From the NCBI GenBank assembly GCA_016946835.1, contig JACVTC010000038.1, positions 17,501 to 81,500 on the forward strand: DNA of 64,000 nucleotides, given 5' to 3'. Positions 1 through 13,844 of the stretch are shown here, piece after piece (position 1 is the first letter of the stretch; each line of letters starts with the position of its first letter). The translations under genes and the position numbers were made by a program. Source of the stretch: Neocallimastix lanati (nom. inval.) (Eukaryota > Neocallimastigomycota > Neocallimastigomycetes > Neocallimastigales > Neocallimastigaceae). The notes under the pieces are model-generated. The model did not search any database and was not told the origin of the DNA. It saw only the letters and a list, made by a program, of their open reading frames with translations.

Positions 1-731
1 TTTTTTATTTTTTAAAAAAATATCATATTAAAAATATATTTATATTATATATATATAAGTAATAGATAACTATAAATAACAATGTTTGAAATCAAAGAAA
101 AATATCTTATTTTCATTTTATTTCATTGCATATACAATTTATCAATTTATCATTTCATTGCATATACAATTTACATTTTAAAATTTGTCTTTTAGATAAT
201 AATAATTAAAAAAATAAAAATAAAAATAAAAATAAAAATAAAAATAAAAATACAAAGAAAAATACAAATAAAAATACAAATAAAAATACAAATAAAAATA
301 AAAATAAAAAGAAACAAGAAAAAAATATTATATTTTTAATTGTATATTAAATATTTTTTTTTTTTTTTTTTAGTTTATTTTTATATATGTAAATATTAAA
401 GAAAAATAATACAGTATAAATATAAAAAAAAAATAATATATTAAAAGTATGATTATCATAAATCATTTATTTTTATTAAAACAACTTTAAAGTAAATAAT
501 TATTTATAAAATGGTTTATACTTCTATCATTAGAATATCGATATTATCAAATTTCTAATTTTATTATACTTTTTTTTTTTTTTTTTTCCTTATATTTTGT
601 GTTAAGTTATAATAGAAAATAAGTAACCTTGTTAAATATAAATATATAATAATAATATATAGTTTTAATAAAAAAAGAAGAAGAAAAATCAATTACTAAA
701 AATAAAATTTTTTAAATAATTTATTTATAAT
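1..731. other. AT-rich intergenic region
   Basis: No gene is visible. The stretch is almost pure A/T with an (AAAAAT)-like simple repeat around 215-310, two copies of a short motif near 122-172 (catttcattgcatatacaat), and poly(T) tracts near 354-372 and 569-588. The last part is presumably the promoter and 5' UTR of the ankyrin gene that starts at 732. Confidence 0.7.
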
Positions 732-3700
732 ATGAATTTACAGAAAATAAAAGAAATTAAAGAAATTCTCTCAGAATCTAGAAATGTATATAATGTACTG
801 AATGACATTATAACATTTCTTGAAAAAAATAAAGATTTAAGAATAGATGATTTTAATAATAAAGAATTTGATTTATTAACTTACGCAATTGATAATGATA
901 ATTCAATTGAAGTAATAGAATTTATAATTAGGAATTGCATTAAATATAAAACAAGTCTAAATTATGAAACGAAACAGGGAAAGATACCTTTATTTATTTC
1001 ATTTTTCAAAGCAATTCCGAAACAGGAAGAAACTAAAGAATTTTTTTTAATTAAACGTAATATTAAGATATTTAATTTTTTAGAAGAAAATGGAGCAGAC
1101 ATTAACTTTTGTAATAGAAATAGGGAAAATTTATTAATTTATTTATATAATAAAGATTTATTAAATGAGTATATTTTTAAATTTTTGTTTAATAAAAAAA
1201 TAAATTTTAATTATTTTTTCGAGAGGTTATATATAGCTTCTCTTGAACGTGATAACAGTGATAATAATGAAGATGATGAAAATTCAAATACAGAGATTAT
1301 AGGAGATGATAAAGCCAAACATAAAATAAATTTTAATAAATATTTAAAAGTTGCAATAAATGAGTATCATAAAGTTACTGAAAATTATATTATACAATTA
1401 ATTCAATACTCCAAAAATAAAGTGAAATTATCTAATGAACATTTTAAAAAAATAAATAAAAAATATTCAGAAGATATTAATGTTCAAATTCCCTTTGAGT
1501 ATTTGTATGATTTAGTTATGAATAAAAATTTTAATATTCTTGATAAATTAATAAAAAATAATATTAAGATTTATTATAACAATTTTTACAAAAATTGTAA
1601 GAAAACAACCAATTTAGATATCATTAGTTATTTACAAAAATTTAATGCTTCATATACAATTTGTAATAAACATATCTACAGATATTCACTTTTGGATTCG
1701 TTATATTATGAAAAAGATTTTGATACTATAACTTATATTTTTGATCAAGGTATTGATATAGATTATTATGATAAAAGCGATCATTATTCTAAAACTATGT
1801 TTGTTGATTCATGTGAAAATAATTATGAGGATATAGCAAAATATTTAACAGAACATGGTGCTGATATTAAAATAAAAGGAAATTTTGATGGTTGTTCTGG
1901 ATTACGTAGTTTTATTTATAGAGTGTTCTATTCAAATAATGCTGATAGTATTGATATTGTTAAATACTTATTAGATCATGGTGCTGATTTCTTTAATGAT
2001 TATTTTTTAAATATGAGTTTTATTAAAGAAAAAAATATGGAACTTTATGAATATCTAATTGAATATGGTGCTAATATATATAATCAATTAGAAAAGGTAA
2101 AATATAACATTCGGGAAACAAAATATTTATTAGATTATTCAACCTATTTTAATCCCAAAGATTTTTGTATACCATTAAATGAATATATAAAATCTGGTAA
2201 TACAGAAATTATAAAATATCTAATTAAAAAAGGGATCAGTCCTAATATAGTTGATTTTGATAATAAATCCTCTTTGATTATTGCTTATGAAAATGGAAAT
2301 ATTGAATTTATGAAATATTTAATTGAGCATGGTGCAGATATAAATGTTAATCCAGAAACTAATGCATCACTTTTAATGATGGCATGTGATAAAAAAGATT
2401 TTGAAACGGTAAAATATCTTATTGAGAATGGTGCTGATCCCAATAAATCAGAATACTATGGTAAAACCCCTTTAATGTATGCATTCCCTGATATCAAATT
2501 AGTTAAATATCTTGTAGAGAATGGGGCTGATGTTAATAAAGCTGATGTCTATGGAGTATCACCATTAATGATGGCGTGTAGCAATGGATTCATAGATATT
2601 GTTAAGTATTTAATAGATAATAAAGCAATTATTGATATTCAAAGTCAATATGGTGAAAGCGCATTAAAAAATGCAATGGAAAATGGTAATTGGGAAATTG
2701 TATCATTTTTGGAAAAATATGAATCCGCCGCTAATATATTTAATAATCATTTTGGAAGTAATTTATTAATTGATAATTGTTATTCAGGTGATTTTGAAAT
2801 GGTACGTAATTTAATGTCTGACGGCTATGATATTAATAGTACTGATGATAAAGGGATGACCGCTTTAATGAAGGCATGCCAAAAAAATCATATTGAAATT
2901 ATTAAATATTTAGTGGAGCATGATGCAGATATTAATATGACTAACAATATGGGATATACAGCATTATCAATTGCATGTAAATGTAATTATTTCGAGATTG
3001 TAAAGTATCTTATTGCTAATAATGCAACTATTAATAATCAAACTATTTATGGAACAACAGAATTAATGATTAGTTGTAAAAATGGACATTTTGAAATTTC
3101 TGAGTATTTAATTAACCAGGGAGCTGAAGTTAATTTTATTAATAATTACGGCTACACATCATTAATATATGCTTGTCAAAATAATAATATAAGTATTGTT
3201 AAATTATTAGTTGAAAATAATGCTGACATTAATATTAATGATAATTATGGACAAACAGCATTATTTTATGCATGCCATTTAAATAACATTAGCATAATAA
3301 AGAATTTAATTGAACATGGAGGTGACGCCAATTCTACATCAAATGATGGTATAACTTTATTAATGATTGGATGCAAAAAAAATAATATTGATATAGTTAA
3401 ATATCTCATAGAGCAAGGTGTAAATATTAATAAAATCGATAAAAATGGAAGTTCTGCATTAATTTATTCCTACAGTACAAGTAAATTAGATATAGCAAAA
3501 TATTTAATTGAAAATGGTGCAGAGGTTAATCAAGTTGATAAATCGGGAAATTCAATATTTTTATTAGCATGTAAAGAAAATAATTTAGAATTTTTAAAAT
3601 ATCTAGTTGATCATGGTGCAAAAATTAATATTTCAAATAATTTAAGAAACAATGGATTAATTATTGCTTGTGAAAATAATAATATTGAGATAATAAAATA

Positions 3701-6476
3701 CTTAATTGATCTAGGCATTGATGTAAATCATCAAAATAAAAAAGGACATACTGGATTAACTATAGCATGTGAACAAAATAATATAGAAATTATTAAGTAT
3801 TTATTAAATCATGGTAGTAATATTAATCTTAATAATGAAAAAAGTAAATCAAAAATAAGTGCTTTGAATATAGCTCGTAAAAATAATAATATTGAAGTAA
3901 TTAAATATTTAATTAATTATGGAATAAATATTGATGATCACTGTAATAATTATAAAGAAACTACTTTAATGATGGCTTGTCAAAAAAATCAATTAGAAAT
4001 TGTAAAATATTTAGTGGAACATGGTGCAGATATTGATAAAAAAAATAAAATTGGAAATACAGCTTTAATCTATGCATGTGAAAATAATAATTTTGAAATA
4101 ATTAAATATTTAATTGAAAGCAATTGTAATATTAATATTTGCAATAAATTAGGAATTAATGCAGTGACAAAATCATGTATGAATGGAAATTCAGAAATAT
4201 TTAAATATTTAATTGAATCTGGAGGAAGTATTACTATAAATGATAAATTTGGAACAACACTTCTTATGTTAGCATGTCAATATGGAAATATTGAAATGGT
4301 TCAATGTTTAATAGAACATGGAATAGAAATTAATTCGGTTGATGCAAAGAAACAAACGGCATTAATGTTTGCATGTCAAAAAGGAAATTATGAAGTTGTT
4401 AAATATTTGATAGAACAAGGAGCAGACATTAATATCATCAGTAAATATGGAGTCACAGCTTTAGGATGTAGTTGTGAAATTGGAAATTCTGATATTGTTA
4501 AATTATTGATTGAGCATCAAAGTATTATCAATATTCATGGCAAATATGGAGAAACGGAATTAATTAAAGGATGTAAAAGTAATTCATTTTTAGTAGTTAA
4601 ATATTTAATCGAAAATGGAGCTGATATTAATGATAAAGATAATTGTGGACGTACAGGATTAATGTATGCCTGCTCTAATGGAAATATTGAAATTGTTAAA
4701 TATTTAGTAGAACATGGTTCAGATATTCAAATTTGTGATGATTATGGATATCAAGCGTTATTATATTCTTGTAAAAATAAGAATGGTGATAAAAGTATTG
4801 AAATAATAGAATATTTAATTAAAAATGGAATGAATATAAATTATTTTTCTAAAGATAAAATGACAATATTATTATTAGCCTGTGATAATGAAGAATACCA
4901 AGTTGTTAAATATTTAGTAGAACATGGTGCAGATGTTAATTGTTTTGATCAAAAACGAAGAACTCCAATAATGAAAGCTTTTATGAAGAATAATTTTGAA
5001 TTAGGTAAATATCTAATTGAACATCATTCTGATCTTAAACTATATGATATTTATGGAAAATCTGGATTAAATTATGCAATTGAAAATAACAATGAAAAAA
5101 TCGATAATTATTTAATTGAAAATGATTTGATAATGAAAAATCAGGATTATTACCTTATACCAGGAATAATCAATGCCTGTAAAAATAATAATTTTAAAAT
5201 GGTAAAGTATTTAATTGAACATGGTGCTAATGTAAATATAATGGATGGCTCTAAAAAAACATCTTTAATGTATGCTTGTGAAAATATCAATATAGATATA
5301 GTAAAATTACTTGTGGATTCTGGTGCCGATACTAATATAAAGGATAACTATCATTACACCGCACTTTCATTTTTGCTTAAACCCAAAGATTATTCGGACG
5401 GAAATAATTGTAATCATGAATTTTTAATGAGTGATAAAAAATATAGAGATATTTTTAATATTGTGAAATATTTAGTGGAAAATGGTTCTGATGTTAATAA
5501 TACAAGTGTGTATCAAGAGGCGCCGTTAAGTTTTGCCACTAAGCAAAATTTCTTTGAAATTGTTAAATATTTAGTTGATAAGGGGGCAATGATTAATAGG
5601 GTTGATCACATTGATAATACTGCATTACAATATGCTTGTGAAAAAAATTATAATAATATTGCAAAATTCCTTATAGATCATGGATCCATTATGGATGTTT
5701 TAAACGTTCTGAATAAAAATGCTTTGATTTCATCCTGTGAAAATAATAATTTAGAAATGGTAAAATATCTTGTTGATAGAGGAGCTACTGTTAATATTGG
5801 AATTGCTACTGATACATCACCAATAAAATTTGCATTTGAAAATAAAAATCTTGATATTATGAAATATTTAGTTAATCATGGAGCCGATCTTTCTATTTTA
5901 AGTGATCCAAAATATAGAATTATAGGTTCTTGTTGTAATTCATTGGACTTAAAAATTGTCAATTATTTATTAGAATGTAATATTAATATCAATGGAATAA
6001 ATAATTCTGGAGTCAATTCATTAGTTTATGCTTGTGAAAATAAGCAATATGAAATAGTGAAAGAATTAATTGATAATAACGCTGACATTAATGTAAAGAA
6101 TAAAAAAGGACAAACTCCATTAATGATAGCATGTCAAAATGGAGATTTAAATTTAGTAAAATTTTTAATTGAACATCAAGCAATAATTAATTTATGTGAT
6201 AAAAATAATTATACTGCGATTGTTTATGCCTATAGAAATTCTCATATTGAAATTATTAAATATTTAATTGATAATTTTGAAGAGTATAATAATTATGATA
6301 GTAAAATTTTAAAAGAAAAATATTTTGTTTTTAAAATTTCATATACATTACTTAATATATTCATTTGTTCAAAGATTATAGATAAAGCTATAGAAATAAA
6401 AGAAATAAAAAATTATGGATTAGTGGTTTTAATGGAAATCGATAATAAGGATGCCTTTAAAATTAAGGATTACATC

Positions 6477-6551
<75 letters not shown>

Positions 6552-7412
6552 GAAATAAATCAAAAATTAAATGAAGATATAATTCTTAAAGCATGTTCAA
6601 AAGAAATATTTATGCTTATTAAATATATTATTGAAAATCAACCTAATTTTGATGTTAATAAATATGATTCTTATGGTCGATCAGCGTTATCAATTGCATG
6701 TGAAAAGGGAAATATGGAAATTACTAAATATTTAATTGAACATGGAGCCAACCCAAATAGTTGTAATAAGAATGGGTATTCCTGTCTTATGAAGAGTTGT
6801 CGATATGGTCATTTAGATATCACAAAATATTTAATATCTATAGGAGCCAATTCTAGTTTAATAAATAAAATGGGTGAATCTGCTTTAACTATTGCATATA
6901 AATATAATCGTTTTGAAATTGTCAAATATTTAATTCAACAAGGTATTAACTTTAATACCAATGAAACTAAAATTAATCCTATATTAGCATTAGTCAGCGA
7001 ACAAAATAATTATGAACTATTCACCTATATTGTTGATCATGGAGCCTCAGTTAATGTCAAGGGTAAATATGGAAGTTCGCCATTAATGAAAGCCTGTGAA
7101 GAAGGTCATTTAATGAAAGTAAAATATTTAATTATGAAAGGAGCTAATGTTAATCATCAAAATGATATAAATGATACTCCATTAATTTATGCTTGTGAAA
7201 ATGGTAATATTAATATTGTAAAATGTTTAGTTGAAAATGGAGCCAATATTGAAGCATACAATAAATTCCATGATAATGCACTGACTACTGCCTATGAACA
7301 TAATCATATTAATATAGTAAAATATTTAATTTCTAAAGGTGCAAATATTGATGTTATTAATTTAAATAATAAACAAAAAATATCAATGAATACTCGTATA
7401 ATTTTAAAATAA
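732..7412 (+). CDS. Giant ankyrin-repeat protein (2226 aa)
   Basis: A single uninterrupted frame encodes 2226 residues made almost entirely of 33-residue ankyrin repeats. The repeats are seen as recurring blocks of the type 'EIVKYLIEHGADIN...G.TALMYAC.N', clear from about residue 350 to the C-terminus; the first 340 residues are weaker, more degenerate repeats with an acidic Asp/Asn-rich stretch near 170-195. A run of about 26 Asn (6475-6549, AAT codons) sits in the C-terminal third and splits the repeat array. No signal peptide, membrane segment or catalytic domain is seen, so a cytosolic or nuclear protein-binding scaffold is the inference. Ankyrin repeats are generic protein-interaction modules and the partner cannot be predicted. 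The start is the first ATG of the frame, preceded by A/T-rich leader. The number of near-identical repeats suggests expansion by internal duplication. Intronless as read. Confidence 0.9.
6475..6549 (+). repeat. AAT microsatellite encoding poly-Asn
   Basis: An uninterrupted (AAT)n run inside the ankyrin gene, in frame and read as about 26 Asn. It interrupts the ankyrin array between repeats rather than ending the frame. Length is likely to vary between strains. Confidence 0.95.
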
Positions 7413-7610
7413 ATATTTTGATATATATATAATAAAATAAATAAAAATTATTTTAATAGAATATTATTTAATAATAATTAAATTATTATTATTATTATTA
7501 TTTATTATTTTTTATTTATTATTTATTATAAATAGTAAAATTTTAGATAATAATAATATTATTAGTTTTTATTATATATTGCTTAAATAATATATTATAT
7601 ATAATTTATA

Positions 7611-7648
<38 letters not shown>

Positions 7649-7783
7649 TAAAAAACAATTTATAAAAATAAAATAAACTAAAAAAAAAAATAATAAAAAA
7701 TAATAATAGTTAAAGAAAATAGAAGCTATTGATGTTTTACTATTTTTTTTTTTTTTTTTTTATTAAGGATTAAATACATTTCA

Positions 7784-7815
<32 letters not shown>

Positions 7816-8263
7816 ATTAAGGATTTAATACATTTCAAAACTTTTTTTTTTTTTTATTAAGGATTTAATACATTTCAAAAAAAAATTTTTTTAAATGAAA
7901 TAACGATAGTATATTTATTTATTTTATATTTTTTTGTTATAAACTAGCTGTATTTTTTTTTTTTTTTTTTTTTATAAATGTAGTAAATGAGTAATAAATA
8001 ATGAAATATTAAATTCTAATTAAATTTAATTAATTTACTTATTGAAACTTAATTGAGTTTTCCTCGTATTTTATAATTAAATATAATAATTAATATATAA
8101 TTTACTTGATATAATTAAGCAAAGTATCAATATCAATCATAGAGTCATAAAAGATTAGTGCTTTAATGTCTTTAATATTTAATTTTTTTTTTATTCTTTT
8201 TAGACACCCAATATAATATAATTATTAGTGAATATTATAGAAATTAATTATGATATATTATAT

Positions 8264-8296
<33 letters not shown>

Positions 8297-8437
8297 AAAG
8301 TTTTTTTTGAAGTTTTTTTAATAAATTATTTCATTATTATTATTATTATTGTAATTAATAAATGTTGATATTAATATTTAATATATATAAATATATATTA
8401 ATCATTATAGTATTTTTAATTATTCTGAAATCTGAAA
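7413..8437. other. Intergenic region, convergent genes
   Basis: About 1 kb between the 3' ends of the ankyrin gene (+) and the membrane-protein gene (-). It holds AT dinucleotide runs (near 7615-7640), a small tandem repeat (see 7741-7885) and poly(T) tracts near 7950-7972 and 8265-8295. No coding sequence is seen. Confidence 0.7.
7741..7885 (+). repeat. Three tandem copies of a poly(T)-plus-27-bp unit
   Basis: Three successive copies of a unit made of a poly(T) tract followed by 'attaaggatttaatacattt' and 'caaaac' occur at about 7745-7787, 7788-7842 and 7843-7880. The cores are nearly identical and the T-tract length differs between copies, as expected for slippage and recent tandem duplication. 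Confidence 0.85.
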
Positions 8438-9403
8438 TTATTCATTGTCAAATGAATAATTATCACCACTTTTTGAAATACTGAACATATTTTTTTTCAG
8501 GTATTCTTTATGGTTAACGTTCTTTTCAACATTACAATAAATTGAACTTAATTCTACATTAAATTTAAAAAGAAGTGTATCACATGCTATAATCAAAATG
8601 AATGAGCATTTTAAATTTTGAAGTGGATTAATTATACTTTCTGGGACATAATCCTTAAATATTCCAGTAATTCCATTACAAATAGCAAGAATAATACTAA
8701 TTGTATCAACCAAAATCAAAGTTAAATAACTTGAACGTTTTATTAAATGATTAACAGTAGTATTATCATTATTTTTATTTTTATTTTGTTTTTTAACAAA
8801 GTATAAAATGCAAACAGTACATATCAGATCAGCAGCTGCTATAGTAAAGAAAGCTGCCATATGTCCAATTTTTGTTTTATTATTAGTAAGGATACCATCT
8901 ATCATACGTTCATATCCAATATAAAATCGAAATACAACAAATATTATAAAGAGTAAGAATATCACAATTTTTATATTTCTAATGATTTTTCCTTCATCGT
9001 AGGCTTCAATCTTTAATAAATTTAATATTGGTATCGAATATTCTTTTATAATCCAAAATATTTCTGCAAATAAATAGGAATATAGATGATTTCGTGGTGT
9101 TTCAATGTCAGCTTCTCTACAAACGAAGGCAGCTGTACCACCTTCTATTAAAGCTCCTATAACACCTGATAAACTAGCAAGAAATAATATTTTCCAAAAT
9201 TTTCCCTTATTACTACATGTATACATAAATGTAACAAGAATAAATTGAAGTATATTTGTATAAAATGAAGATTCTTGAAATTTCATTAATAGACCATCTA
9301 AAAAAGTTTTATAAGGATTTATAGGGCACATTCCTTCTACTGAAAATCTCTGAAATCCATTCCCAGTAGGATATGGATATATTACTTTAGGATGGAAACT
9401 CAT
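8438..9403 (-). CDS. Predicted seven-pass membrane protein (321 aa)
   Basis: One open frame of 321 residues on the minus strand. Hydrophobic segments are visible at about residues 47-63, 72-94, 107-131, 145-163, 181-203, 225-249 and 264-280, giving seven probable transmembrane helices, with an Asn/Lys-rich cytosolic-looking loop at 204-222 and a Ser-rich polar C-terminus. There is no cleavable signal peptide. I do not recognise the family: no GPCR signature, transporter motif or catalytic residue is evident. The number of spans and the lengths of tail and loops would fit an orphan 7TM receptor-like protein, but that is topology only. The start ATG follows a poly(A) stretch on the coding strand. 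No intron is needed for the frame. Confidence 0.7.
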   Translation of the reverse strand: MSFHPKVIYPYPTGNGFQRFSVEGMCPINPYKTFLDGLLMKFQESSFYTNILQFILVTFMYTCSNKGKFWKILFLASLSGVIGALIEGGTAAFVCREADIETPRNHLYSYLFAEIFWIIKEYSIPILNLLKIEAYDEGKIIRNIKIVIFLLFIIFVVFRFYIGYERMIDGILTNNKTKIGHMAAFFTIAAADLICTVCILYFVKKQNKNKNNDNTTVNHLIKRSSYLTLILVDTISIILAICNGITGIFKDYVPESIINPLQNLKCSFILIIACDTLLFKFNVELSSIYCNVEKNVNHKEYLKKNMFSISKSGDNYSFDNE

Positions 9404-10134
9404 TCTTTTTTTTTTTTTTTTTTCTACTTATATTATTATTTAAATTTTATATTTTTTATACGTTAATTTATTATATTTTATTTATATTTTAATTTAATAA
9501 TTTTTTTTATTTTAAAATACTAATAATTAATATTTAAATTTAAAAAAAATAAAATAAAATAAAATAGAATTTTTTGTATCATTTTAAATAATTTGAACGT
9601 ATATGAAATATCTTCAAACTTTAAAACTTATTTTTTTTTCTTATTGATTATTCTTTAAAACATTAATTCATTAAAAATTATAATACAATTAAAGTTTAGT
9701 ATTTTTTTTTTTTCTTCCTTCCTAATATATTTATTAAAACATAAGAAGATATTTTAAAAAAAAATTTAGAGACACTATTAATTATACATTAATTTAAAAT
9801 GTATATACAAAGTTTAATAATGAATATTTAAATTATATGAAAATAAAAAATTAATTATCAAATAAATTATTTAATTATTAATTTATTTTTTGTATGTAAT
9901 ATAAATATTTTAACCTGAATTGAAAAGGAAATATAATATTAAAAATTATAATTAAATTAACTAAATTTTAAATATATAATTTTAACTAATAATAATAAAC
10001 ATGCAATTATTATAAAATTAAGTTTGATTAAGAATTTATTTTTATAATATATATTAAAAAGAAAAAGTAAAAATTTACATTTATTGTATTTGTATTCTTT
10101 TGATATTATATGATCAAAAATACTAGTATATTTT

Positions 10135-10415
10135 TAACCTATATTCCGCTTTATTCGATAGGCTTCTTTTCAGTGATATCTTAAACCATCATCAAGGAGA
10201 AACAACTACACTAATCCTCTCATAGATCAAGTACTCTCTGTACTAGAAATTATGTAGTCTACCAACAAGAATACTTACCATAGCAAGCGAACACCAATTT
10301 CATTTATGGTTAAAAACACCCAGAGGGTAATCGCCCCATATAAATTCAGGAAGTAGTCGCTAGATTGATCCAGAAATCATATGTGTATTAGTACTAACCA
10401 TCAGAATAAAAACTT
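10135..10415. other. GC-richer low-repetition island, possible decayed coding remnant
   Basis: This block has clearly more G/C and higher complexity than its surroundings. On the minus strand short coding-like stretches can be read (for example 'GAITLWVFLT', then after a stop or shift 'LFLLDDGLRYH'), but stops break each frame. It could be a decayed gene or transposon fragment or a structured RNA. I cannot assign it. Confidence 0.3.
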
Positions 10416-10575
10416 GAAAATCAAATTAATAGACAAATAATTAAATAATCTTTAAGTTTATTTGCATTATCATTTTTATTGAATTAATAATATATTATTG
10501 ATATAATAATAATAAATAAATAAATAATAAATAAATATAAAATAATAATATTAATAATAATAATAATTATAAAAA

Positions 10576-10606
<31 letters not shown>

Positions 10607-11049
10607 AATAGTAAAAATAATAATAATAATATTATGTTATATATTAGTTAAATATTCAAATAAGCTCGAACTAAAATTCAATACTTTTTTTTTATTTATT
10701 TTGAAAATAAATTTAAACAATACAGATTATAAAGAACTTATATATTATATATAATATTTTATATATATTTTATTTTATATATTTCAAACATATTCCATAA
10801 ATCACTTTAATTTAATATAAAATATAGTTATTTAAATAAATATAATATATTATACATATATAACGAAAAAAAAAAAATATTTAAAATTTATAATCTTTAT
10901 AAATTTTTAATTTAATATAGTGGCAAATGATTTAATATAAATTGTGTAGAATAAATGGAATCTATATTGTGATGATACAACTACTTACTATATATTTTAA
11001 TATATATTATAGTTTTTTTCGAAGTGTTTGGATAAATTTATATAATAAC

Positions 11050-11112
<63 letters not shown>
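11050..11112 (+). repeat. (TAAA)n microsatellite
   Basis: About 15 uninterrupted 'taaa' units in the AT-rich intergenic region upstream of the Rab gene. Confidence 0.95.
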
Positions 11113-11114
<2 letters not shown>

Positions 11115-12390
11115 CATATAAAATAATTATAATTATTTTAATCTTATTATATATATATACATTTTTTTATAAATGTTCAATTAACAATAATAATTAAAAA
11201 ATAATAAATAAATAATAGCATAAATAAAAGTAAATAAATAATATATAAATTATATATAATAATTAATATAAAAAATAGAAATAAAAAAAAAAAAATTAAA
11301 TTTTTTTAACAAAAGTTTACATTTTGAACTAATCCATTTATAGAGTAAAATATAAATTTCATTTTAATGTATTTTTTTTTTTTTTACATATAAAATAGTA
11401 TTATTTTAAAAATTAATTGAATAATTAAAAAATTAAAAAGTTGGAAAAAAAGAAAATGAATACAGTTGATAAATAAATAAATAAGCATATAAGCATAAAG
11501 TTGTATATATGTATTATTGGAAAATAAGTAAATTAATTTATTATTTATTTGTCAAAACATTATTTATTTTTCATTAATTATAACACTTTTATCTTTTTAA
11601 AGCGAGAAAAATTCAAAATTACTAATAATTCAATTAAAAATTATCACAAAATATTATTAAATATATTTAATTTAATATATTAGGTAATATATTATTAATC
11701 TTAGGCTTAGTGCTTATAGATAAATAAGTAAAAAAAATGTTAAAAAGATGAATATTTATAATAAATACAGATTAATTTTATTCAAGCTAATTATTTAAAC
11801 AAAATCATTATAATAATAATGATAATTAAAGATGTATAGAAAGTCTTAATTTTTATCACTTTTTTTTTAAAAAAAAAAAAAATAAAAATAAAAAATAAAA
11901 AAAAAAAAAATAAAAATAAAAAAAAAAAGAATCGATTAATAATATAAATAAATTAGTATGAACATAAATTAATATACTTACTTTAAATACTTTCTCATAT
12001 ATATTGTATAGTGATGTAATAAATATGATATTATTAAGTTTTATATATAATTTAATACTAATATTAATATTTCTATTATTTTTTTTTATTATTATTATAA
12101 TTTTATAATTTTCTCTTTTTACTATTTATTATAATAGCAATATACTTCATTCTTATACTAAATAATTATATTTAACTGAAAATCAATATAATAATTGGTC
12201 ATATTAATACTAAATATTTAGTAATTAAATAGTAAAGTGAAAATAGAAACAAAATACAATAATAATTAAAACAATTAAATTATATATTTTTTTTTATATA
12301 TATAATATAATTTTGAATGAAGTAAATTTTAAATTCTGATTTATATTAAAACTTTTTATTTAAAATTTAAAAGGAAAATAAATTATAAAA

Positions 12391-13605
12391 ATGTCACAAA
12401 CTCCAGATAAGGAAATCGCTTCAACTTTCAAATTATTACTTATTGGTGATTCTGGTACCGGAAAATCTTCTTTATTATTACGTTTTACTGATGATACTTG
12501 GCTTCATCCTGATGAAGTTAGCGCCACTATTGGTATATATTTGTAGACTTAATTTTTAATAGTTTAAATAATTAATTAATGTAAAGCAATTTAATAACAA
12601 ATAGATAATTTTAAAATAATAATAATATAAAGGTGTTGATTTCAAGGTTAAAGTCGTTGACATTGAGGATAAAAAGTATAAATTAACAATTTGGGTAAGA
12701 ATACTATTTTATAATTATTTTGTTAAATATGTATTCCATTTATATATTATTTATTTATTTATTTATTTAATAAATATTAAATATTGTATTTAATCATTAA
12801 ATTAATACATATGTATATATTTTTAAAAAATATAATTCTCTATTAGGATACTGCTGGTCAAGAACGCTTCCGTACTTTAACTTCTAGTTATTATAGGGGT
12901 GCTCAAGGGGTTATTTTAGGTATAAATATATATTTTTATATATATATATATTTTTAAATAAAAATTAAATTTATATACAAAATATCGATTTTTATCAAAT
13001 TGATAAATTTATATATATATTTATATATTTGAAAATTATATAATAATTTGTTAATTATTATGTGTTGATATTTTAAAATATAGTTTATGATGTTTCTAGT
13101 CGTGCTACTTTTGAACATTTAAATTTATGGTTTAACGAATTAGATACCTATTCTTCTAGTCAAGATGTTATAAAGATGATTGTTGGTAACAAAGTAGATA
13201 AGGAATCAAGTGGAAGTAGAGAAGTTTCCAGAAAGGAAGGTGAAGCTTTTGCTAGAAAGATGGGTACTTTATTTATTGAAGCCTCAGCAAAAACTAGAAC
13301 TGGTGTTAAGGACGCTTTTATAGAAGTTGTTAGAAAGGTAAATGTATTTTAATAAATATATAAAAAAAAATAAATTTTTAAACTTTATATTATTTAAAGA
13401 TATTAATATTAATATTAACCATAAATTATATTGAATTTTTGATAATGTATATTGTAATCGAACCATCATTTTAATTAATTTTTATTCATATTATAATATA
13501 TTAAAGATTATCGAAACACCATCTTTGTGGCAAAAACAACAAGGTAAACCAGGAACAATTCAAATGAATGATAATGATGAACCAAAGGGTGGATGTGGTT
13601 GTTAG
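12391..13605 (+). CDS. RAB18: Rab18-type small GTPase (209 aa, five exons)
   Basis: Five exons join in frame: 12391-12532, 12633-12694, 12847-12919, 13084-13337 and 13507-13605, with GT...AG introns of 100-170 bp, giving 209 residues. All Ras-superfamily motifs are present: P-loop GDSGTGKS (19-26), switch-I Thr46 in 'SATIGVDFK', DTAGQE (69-74), NKVD (128-131) and SAK (160-162). The text around them ('[10 protein letters not shown]', '[14 protein letters not shown]', 'ASAKT', 'IIETPSLW') matches the Rab18 subfamily. The protein ends in Gly-Cys-Gly-Cys, a CXC motif for double geranylgeranylation. Rab18 acts on ER and lipid-droplet membranes in other eukaryotes; that role here is inferred by homology. 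The first intron begins within the Gly codon after the switch-I Thr, so only a split-gene reading recovers the protein. No damage seen. Subfamily assignment is strong but made by eye. Confidence 0.93.
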
Positions 13606-13795
13606 AGTTTTTATATATAAATATGTTAATGGATATTCTTTTTAGAAAAAAAAAAAAAAAATTTAGAATTTTTAAAATTTTATACATAATACCTTTTATA
13701 TATATAAACATATTTATATATATATATTAATTAAAGATTTTTCATTACCAAGCAAGTAAAGCAAAAAAAAAAAAAAAATAAATAAATAAATAAAA

Positions 13796-13844
<49 letters not shown>

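Larger units (their letters stand above)
9404..12390. other. Long AT-rich intergenic region
   Basis: Nearly 3 kb without a recognisable intact gene. It contains AT repeats, a (TAAA)n microsatellite at about 11050-11112, AAT runs near 10500-10625, and an A/T mirror block near 11860-11930. The only part of normal base composition is a ~280-bp island at 10135-10415, listed separately. The last few hundred bases are presumably the promoter of the Rab gene starting at 12391. Confidence 0.6.

Noticed and set aside
7741-7885. Short spaced repeats resembling a CRISPR
   Set aside because: Units are separated only by poly(T), there are three copies, and the host is eukaryotic: a simple tandem repeat.
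10271-10279. 'atacttacc', identical to the 5' end of U1 snRNA
   Set aside because: No Sm site, loop I motif or matching stem-loops follow; nine bases are expected by chance or as a reverse-strand splice donor.
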